A stretch of 64,000 nt of DNA, from positions 54,046,868 to 54,110,867 of the forward strand of contig CM070603.1 of assembly GCA_036346395.1 (NCBI GenBank). The letters run 5' to 3'. The notes under the pieces were generated by a model. That model was given only the letters and a program-made list of their open reading frames with translations. It did not search any database and was not told the origin of the DNA. Below, piece after piece: positions 58,499 to 64,000 of this stretch. Position 1 is the first letter of the stretch. Each line of letters begins with the position of its first letter. The position numbers and the translations under genes are program-made. The DNA is from Hsuehochloa calcarea (Eukaryota; Streptophyta; Magnoliopsida; Poales; Poaceae).

Positions 58499-59107
58499 GG
58501 GAAAATTTTGTTCCTACCACTCAAAATATGTGCAAATTTGGTTCTCTATCGAAAATGTAACCATTTTTTTTGTCATTTTTTCGTCAGTGCATATTTCATT
58601 TTTACCACTCTGTCTAAGTCAACGCGGTTTCTCGGTCAAGAAATATAGGGGGAAATAGAAAATTACCATAAAAACTATAAAAACACAAGAAAAGGGGAGG
58701 AAATCTAGAAAAAATCAAGGATAACTTTTGAATACTTTTTATACACTATTAGAATTTTTCAAAAAAAAAATACACTAAGGAAAATGTTATATTCTTCCTC
58801 AAATTTTATGAAGCATTGCTAAATTTTTCCTTTAGATAATTTTTCTGATTTTTTTTGATAAATTTACACTAAGAAACCTTTGTGCACTTTTTTTGAATTT
58901 TTTTGTATTTGTTAGTATTTTTAAAATTTTATTTCCAAATTATCTATTTTTTCCTAACAATTTTGCATACTTCTTAATAGTCAAACCCTGTTGATTTGAC
59001 AAAAAATTAAACAGAGTGGTAAAAATGAAATATGGAAGAATGACAAAAACTAAATGGTGAAATTTTCAATAGCAGAACCGAATTTGCATATATTTTTTAT
59101 TTTCTAA
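58499..59107. mobile_element. Long-TIR MITE (~0.6 kb)
   Basis: About 100-bp inverted repeats. One side (58,520-58,620) reads AAAATATGTGCAAATTTGGTTCT...CATATTTCATTTTTACCACTCTGT. The complement of the other side (58,990-59,105) reads AAATATATGCAAATTCGGTTCT...CATATTTCATTTTTACCACTCTGT. The middle is AT-rich and non-coding. The long TIR suggests a Mutator-type non-autonomous element. Ends are approximate and no target duplication was assigned. Confidence 0.7.
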
Positions 59108-60705
59108 AGTAATCATGTTAGATAAATAAACCCATTGTTTGCAATGTAAGCAATCGGACGTGGGCTGTGTGTCGACTTTGGCTGGATAAAAATTCACATC
59201 CGCAATGGGTCATTGAGCGTGACACACGCCTTCCTAGCAAATGCCAAGAAATTTTCTCCTTAATGCCGCCTGTGCTTATCGTTCCTTCTTGGCCTCTTGA
59301 CTTGCTCTGTTTGCCCCCACAAGGTGGTTCTCATACGATTTTACATAATTTAGTCACAATACTCTTAATCAAATAATTACACTTTTAGTTTCAAGTCCAT
59401 TGATGTTTCCCGTCGATTTTATGACTGAGTTTTGATTTATTTATTTTTTACAATTTCATATTCTATTACATACATATAATTAAACATGAAAGTATAAAGG
59501 AATAGAGAATAATGCTAAATCCTTTTGGACATGTTCGTTTTGTTAGTCATTTTCTTAGGTTGACTATGGTACGATACATGTGGAAGTAATTTATGTACAT
59601 TACATACAATTTCTCACCATCCACTAATAATTCCATAGGTGAGAGTGGTGAGGAGCAGGGGGGAAATTGGGGAGGAAAAGTTCAAGATCTTTTTAAAATC
59701 AAAAGTTGTATGTACCATAGCCATCCCCGTATCTTTTTAATAAAATTTCCTTTGAAGTATAATTAATATTTCAATTGATTCACCAAACATACCCGCTTCA
59801 TGGAGACAACTTTTGATTGTCAACATTTATACGACACATAGCATCTTACATATGAAAATATAAGCCCCCATTTGGAAGTTGGAACGAAGGGATCTCATAT
59901 GAAACAAATCAATTCTCGCACGAATCGGGAAAAAGACCTGGTGCGAACAGATGCGCATCCTCAACCATTGTGTTGTGGAGGCACCAACGACACACCCTTT
60001 TAGGCTGTTGGGTCGAAATCCAATGCTCCAAATCACAACACAAGAGAAATTAAGACCTTTCAATATCTCACGATAAATTCATATTTTCTTGCTCACCTCA
60101 ATCCAGGTCATCCAAAAAATCATCTGAACGACACATCACGCGGAAAGGCAGAGGATACGCATCCGGTTCGATTGGGGTTTTGTGTAATCTTATAACCATA
60201 AGACCTGGCGTGAAATGCCCTATCAAGAAACATATCTCTACTATGTAAATATTAGAGTTGGTTGTCGTCTGTCCTCCCATCATCTTCCGCGTCCGTTGGA
60301 TTTGACAGTCGGGACACCAACGGACCAGATCATCTGCGCTACCCTAGCGTCACGCCTCCTGCTCCCACGCCCGCGTCCAGACTCCAGTCTATCACCGCCC
60401 TCACTCCCTCTCCCCACGTACAACACCAAAACGCCGCCCTGACCCATCCTCCCTCGCCTCCACGCCCGCCCCTCGCGATGCCTCCCTCGCCCGCCGTTGT
60501 GACCCCCTCGTCCCTCGCCCAACTCCCTCGTCTCCACGCCCGCCCCTCACCCAGCTCCCTCGCCTCCGCGCCCACCCCTCGCGGCGTCTCCCTCGCCCGC
60601 CATCGCGACCCCCTCTTCTCCGCGCTCGCCCCTAACCCACATTCCTCGCCGAGACTGACGGGCCGACGAAACCCAGGCAGATACAATACCTACCATACGA
60701 CCGGC
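59108..60705. other. Intergenic stretch with a C-rich repeat block
   Basis: 59,108-60,250 is AT-rich and holds no gene I can recognise. 60,350-60,690 is C-rich, with degenerate repeats of CCCTCGCCTCCACGCCCGCCCCTCGC and CTCCCTCGCCCGCC. Open frames there (60,262-60,708 on plus, 60,280-60,686 on minus) are Pro/Ser/Ala- or Gly/Arg-rich and look compositional. It could be the edge of an unrecognised first exon, but no domain supports that. Confidence 0.45.
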
Positions 60706-61824
60706 TGAAGAATCTAGACCCGACATTATGAGTTAGTGAAGTATTTTGGTGATTAATGACAAATCTATATGTGAGACTAACACTTTTATTGATATATCTA
60801 TTATGTAGTCTTATTTAGATAAAAAGATGAAAATCATGGTATGCACTTGACATCATATTCTTATATATTGTTGCATTCTTCGGATCCAAAATATAGGTTG
60901 AACTCTACTAAAAGTCTAACTTGAATATGTGCATTACACATTTGTGTATGCACACGTTTAGGGGGAGTTCACTTTATATTTTATGGTTTCATTAGTATTG
61001 ATCTATATTTATTTATCCACATATATTAGGGATCTCTACTTTGAAACATATCCTTTAGTATATAAAACTTTTGTAGTTCATATATATACTCATATTGCTT
61101 TATATTCAATTATTTGCAACTGTGTTGTGGGACTAATGTGTGCGCCAAGATGTGTTCAAGGTTTAGTCCCAGTCTGAATGATGACATGAAAAAAAAATAC
61201 AAAGATGATAAAAGATCGACATGGCTCAAGACAAAGGAGTCATGCATTGCATTTCGAAAAGCTTATGGAACAACTTTAGTGAAAATTGGTATGACCGCAT
61301 TTGGTAAGCGGTACTACCGATGTGCAATAGTACCAGAGTTTATTGGGCAGAACTACCGCGTAGTAGTATGACCGCAAATCCTAAGCGGAACTACCGCAAC
61401 CTGGTCTTTCCAAAAACTTGTTAGCGGTACGTTATTTCCAAAGAGGGTGTTTTTATGTGTTTCTCGAACCTCTGAAAACCGGTAGTACCGCATTTGAGAA
61501 ACAGTACTACCGGAGAGAGGTATTACTGGAGTCTAGCTGGCGGTAATACCGCACCTGTCAGTAATGGCCTGTTTAGAAGCATTTAATGCAGATATATCTT
61601 GGTAATTAATGTTAATCATTGTGGGACTAACATTTTTTATGAGTTGGATGAATATGTTATGTTCCAAGGTGATGAAGATTTTGGATGGCATCATGAGTTG
61701 ATCGTCATCAAGTCAAGGTTCAAGTAAAGGATGCATCATGGGTTGATACATGTTAAGACGATGACCCAGACTTGAAGTGAAGATGTGTGTCATCAAGCTT
61801 CAAGAACATGCTCAAGGCAAAGGT
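60706..61824. mobile_element. Second copy of the TG...CA element, interrupted
   Basis: It starts TGAAGAATCTAGACCCG like the copy at 52,819 and follows it through the ATTATGAGTTA(A/G)TG and TTTTGGTGATTAATGACAAAT stretch and the palindromic GCGGTA(G/A)TACCGC-type words. It stops at AAGGCAAAGGT (61,824), where a further copy has inserted in the opposite orientation. Its remainder would lie beyond the window end. Confidence 0.7.
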
Positions 61825-64000
61825 TGTAAGATCGAGGTGGCCGAGTAGAGGGGGGTGAATAGGCGGTTTTAAAAATCTTTCGCGCTAAAACCAATTAACA
61901 ATGCGGAAGCTAATAACAAATTAGTTTTGCACAATTAAAACCTAAATCAACTAGGCTTCCCTAAGTGCACCAATAATACAAGAGAGCAATCATACAAAGA
62001 TATGTAAGTAATTAAAGCATGTAATGTAAATTGCTCAAAGTAAAGCACGAGTAAAAACAAGATGACACAATTATGTTTTACCGTGGTGTTTGGAGACTTG
62101 CCGGTCTCCTCTAATCCACGTTGAGGTAAGCCCAACCACGTTGGACCGGCTCCACTAATTAAGCCAACACCTCCGAGGTAAGTCCAACCACTTGGACCGG
62201 TTCCAAACCGAACCAACACCTCGCGCCACTAGGGTTGCTCTTCCTCCACTCCGGAGATGGCGAGCACCAAACCACTCACAACACGCCGGGCCTTCTCACA
62301 AGCTTCTTGAGAAGATCACCGGGCACGACGCCTCCACGCCGTCTAGGTGTCGTCAAACACCAAGAGAAATAAATCTCAACTCTCACTTGAACTAATCAAG
62401 TGTCAAAGTTCAAGAGGATACACAATCCACTACCTAAGGCAACACATGCACTTAGGGTTTACTCTCCAAGCTCACCAAGTGCAACATATGCCCATAAGAG
62501 AGGATAGAGGCTTACTCTTAGCTCAAAGAATGAGTATGGAACTCAACAATAACTTCAGCAACCTTTCCCAACCGGCCAAGGTGGCTATATATAGCCCACA
62601 CACAAAAACTAGTCGTTGGGAGAGAATCTGCTGAAAAATCAGCATATACGAAACTTCTGCACCTCTGCAACAAGCACAGTAACGGCTATATCAGACGAGA
62701 AACTAGCCGTTGGAAATGAAATCTGGAACTTCCGCCATTCAACACGCGGTACTTTCGATTATCGGATATTCCGATTCTGATGGGCGGTACTTCCGCTTCT
62801 ACTCAGGTCCAACACATGGCACCTTCTGGAAAAAAACGTACCGCGCCAAATCGGAACTTCAGCTGTGCGGTAGTTCCGCTTCCAACATGGCGGTACTTCC
62901 GCGCTTCCGAAAATCGGCTAAGTCCCGAACATGGTGCTTCTCTGGAAAAAAAAAACATTCCGTCGGATTTCGGACCTTCCGGCCTGCGGTAGTTCCGCAA
63001 TTAACACACCGGAACTTCTGATTATCCTGACAAAGCAGCAAATGACTTTTTCAACAACTCCAATTGCAAAACACATTTGCCAATTGATAAGCCATGCCAA
63101 CAAGGATCACAAGCAAGATTCCCAACAAGTTGCAAAACACATTTGCCAACTTTAGAATCATACCACAAGGAATAAGGTACATGGACTTACACCATTTGCA
63201 AAATACATTTGCAAACTTAAGTCACATGCTACAAGAAATCAAACATGAGCTTCAACTATTTGCAAAATACATTCGCAAATAACAGCATCATGCGTCAAGG
63301 TTAAGGTGCATGGACTTCAACCATTTGCAAACTATAGTCCCATGCTACAAAGATTAAACGCATAAACATCAATTAGTTGCAAAACACATTCGCAAATAAT
63401 AGCCCCATGCATATATGAGCTAAAGCAAACATAATGAGCTATCAACACATGACTAACTCATGCTACTAGTCAAGACCCCTCTTAATAGTACGACAATCCT
63501 ATACTAGCAATCTGGTCTTCCAACCAAACACCAAGACCAGTGAAAGACTAGTAACACATCCTTAACCCTAGCTAGTCATACCTTTACCTTGTATCTTCTT
63601 GAAGCTTGATGATGCACATCAACACTTCAAATTCGGATCCTTGACTTGACAATCATCAACACATGATGATCTTCTTCATTTCAGGATCTTGTCTTGAACA
63701 TCATCAACGCATGATGATTTCTTCATCCTGAGTCTTGACATGCATCAACACATGATGCATTCTTCATCTTGACCTCCATCAACGCATGATGTGTCTTCTC
63801 TTAACTTGATGTGCATCAACACATGATGCAACCTTTTACTCCAAGTCTTCATATGCATCAACACATGATGCATCCTTCACTTGAATCTTGACTTGATGAT
63901 CAAGTCAAGTCTTCATCATCCTGGAACATAACCTATATATCCAACTCATAGAAAATGTTAGTTCCACAATATGATTATCATTAATTACCACCTCATACCA
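61825..64000. mobile_element. Third copy of the TG...CA element, nested, cut by window edge
   Basis: It begins TGTAAGATCGAGGTGGCCG and runs as the reverse complement of 55,648 backwards: GC-rich end, GGGTTTACTCTCC words, GGTAGTTCCGC palindromes (62,730-63,010), the TTTGCAAAA(C/T)ACATTTGC array (63,060-63,400), then CATCAACACATGATG words (63,610-63,870). The AAGGT before it (61,820-61,824) should be its 5-bp target duplication; the partner is beyond the window. Confidence 0.72.

Noticed and set aside
60262..60708. 148-codon Pro/Ser/Ala-rich frame as a gene
   Set aside because: C-rich degenerate repeats give open frames on both strands; no domain or start/splice evidence.

Overview
This is plant nuclear DNA and very probably a grass. 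It carries a many-exon nuclear gene with a GC-rich first exon and small later exons, set in dense nested transposons (hAT, Ty1-copia, TRIM, MULE and fold-back elements) of the kind typical of Poaceae intergenic and intronic DNA. No bacterial, organellar or viral gene set is present. Only one host gene is recognised: a plant HAD-superfamily 5'-nucleotidase (cytosolic IMP/GMP-type family). It is present twice.

The dominant feature is a very large imperfect palindrome. Positions 1-22,262 reappear in reverse complement at 30,768-55,994, around an 8.5-kb unique centre. Each arm holds, from outside in: part of a hAT transposon, about 2 kb of upstream DNA, the 17-exon 5'-nucleotidase gene, and a gene-poor stretch ending in a GC-rich fold-back element. 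Within the gene, intron 2 contains a deleted Ty1-copia element with a TRIM inserted into its LTR, intron 6 contains a small hAT-type MITE, and the last intron contains a degenerate Ty1-copia element. The two genes point towards each other (left on +, right on -). The arms are almost identical through gene exons and introns. They differ by single-base indels, a 2.83-kb insertion and point changes in the hAT, and about 215 bp missing from the left copy of the larger copia element.

Both gene copies are broken as written, but in different places: exons 5 and 13 on the left, exon 1 on the right. Each lesion is a one-base loss, two of the exon sites lying in G runs. The exon lengths free of lesions sum to 1,893 bp, an open frame of 630 codons plus stop. 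This pattern fits either two independently decaying copies or long-read consensus errors in two haplotypes joined head-to-head.

The centre (22,263-30,767) is a Mutator-like element on the minus strand. It has a MULE transposase (MuDR-type N-terminal domain, DDE domain, SWIM zinc finger), then a plant mobile domain (PMD/MAIN-like) reading frame, then a small GRF-type zinc-finger frame, then a ~62-bp minisatellite. The innermost ~180 bp of the palindrome arms may be this MULE's terminal inverted repeats, suggesting that the palindrome, or a misassembly, formed at the transposon ends.

Right of the palindrome partner (55,995-64,000) lie the rest of the hAT element (complete at 50,890-58,463, with 8-bp target-site duplications), a long-TIR MITE, an unannotated GC-rich stretch, and two nested copies of an unclassified 2.8-kb TG...CA element that is also inserted in the right-arm hAT.
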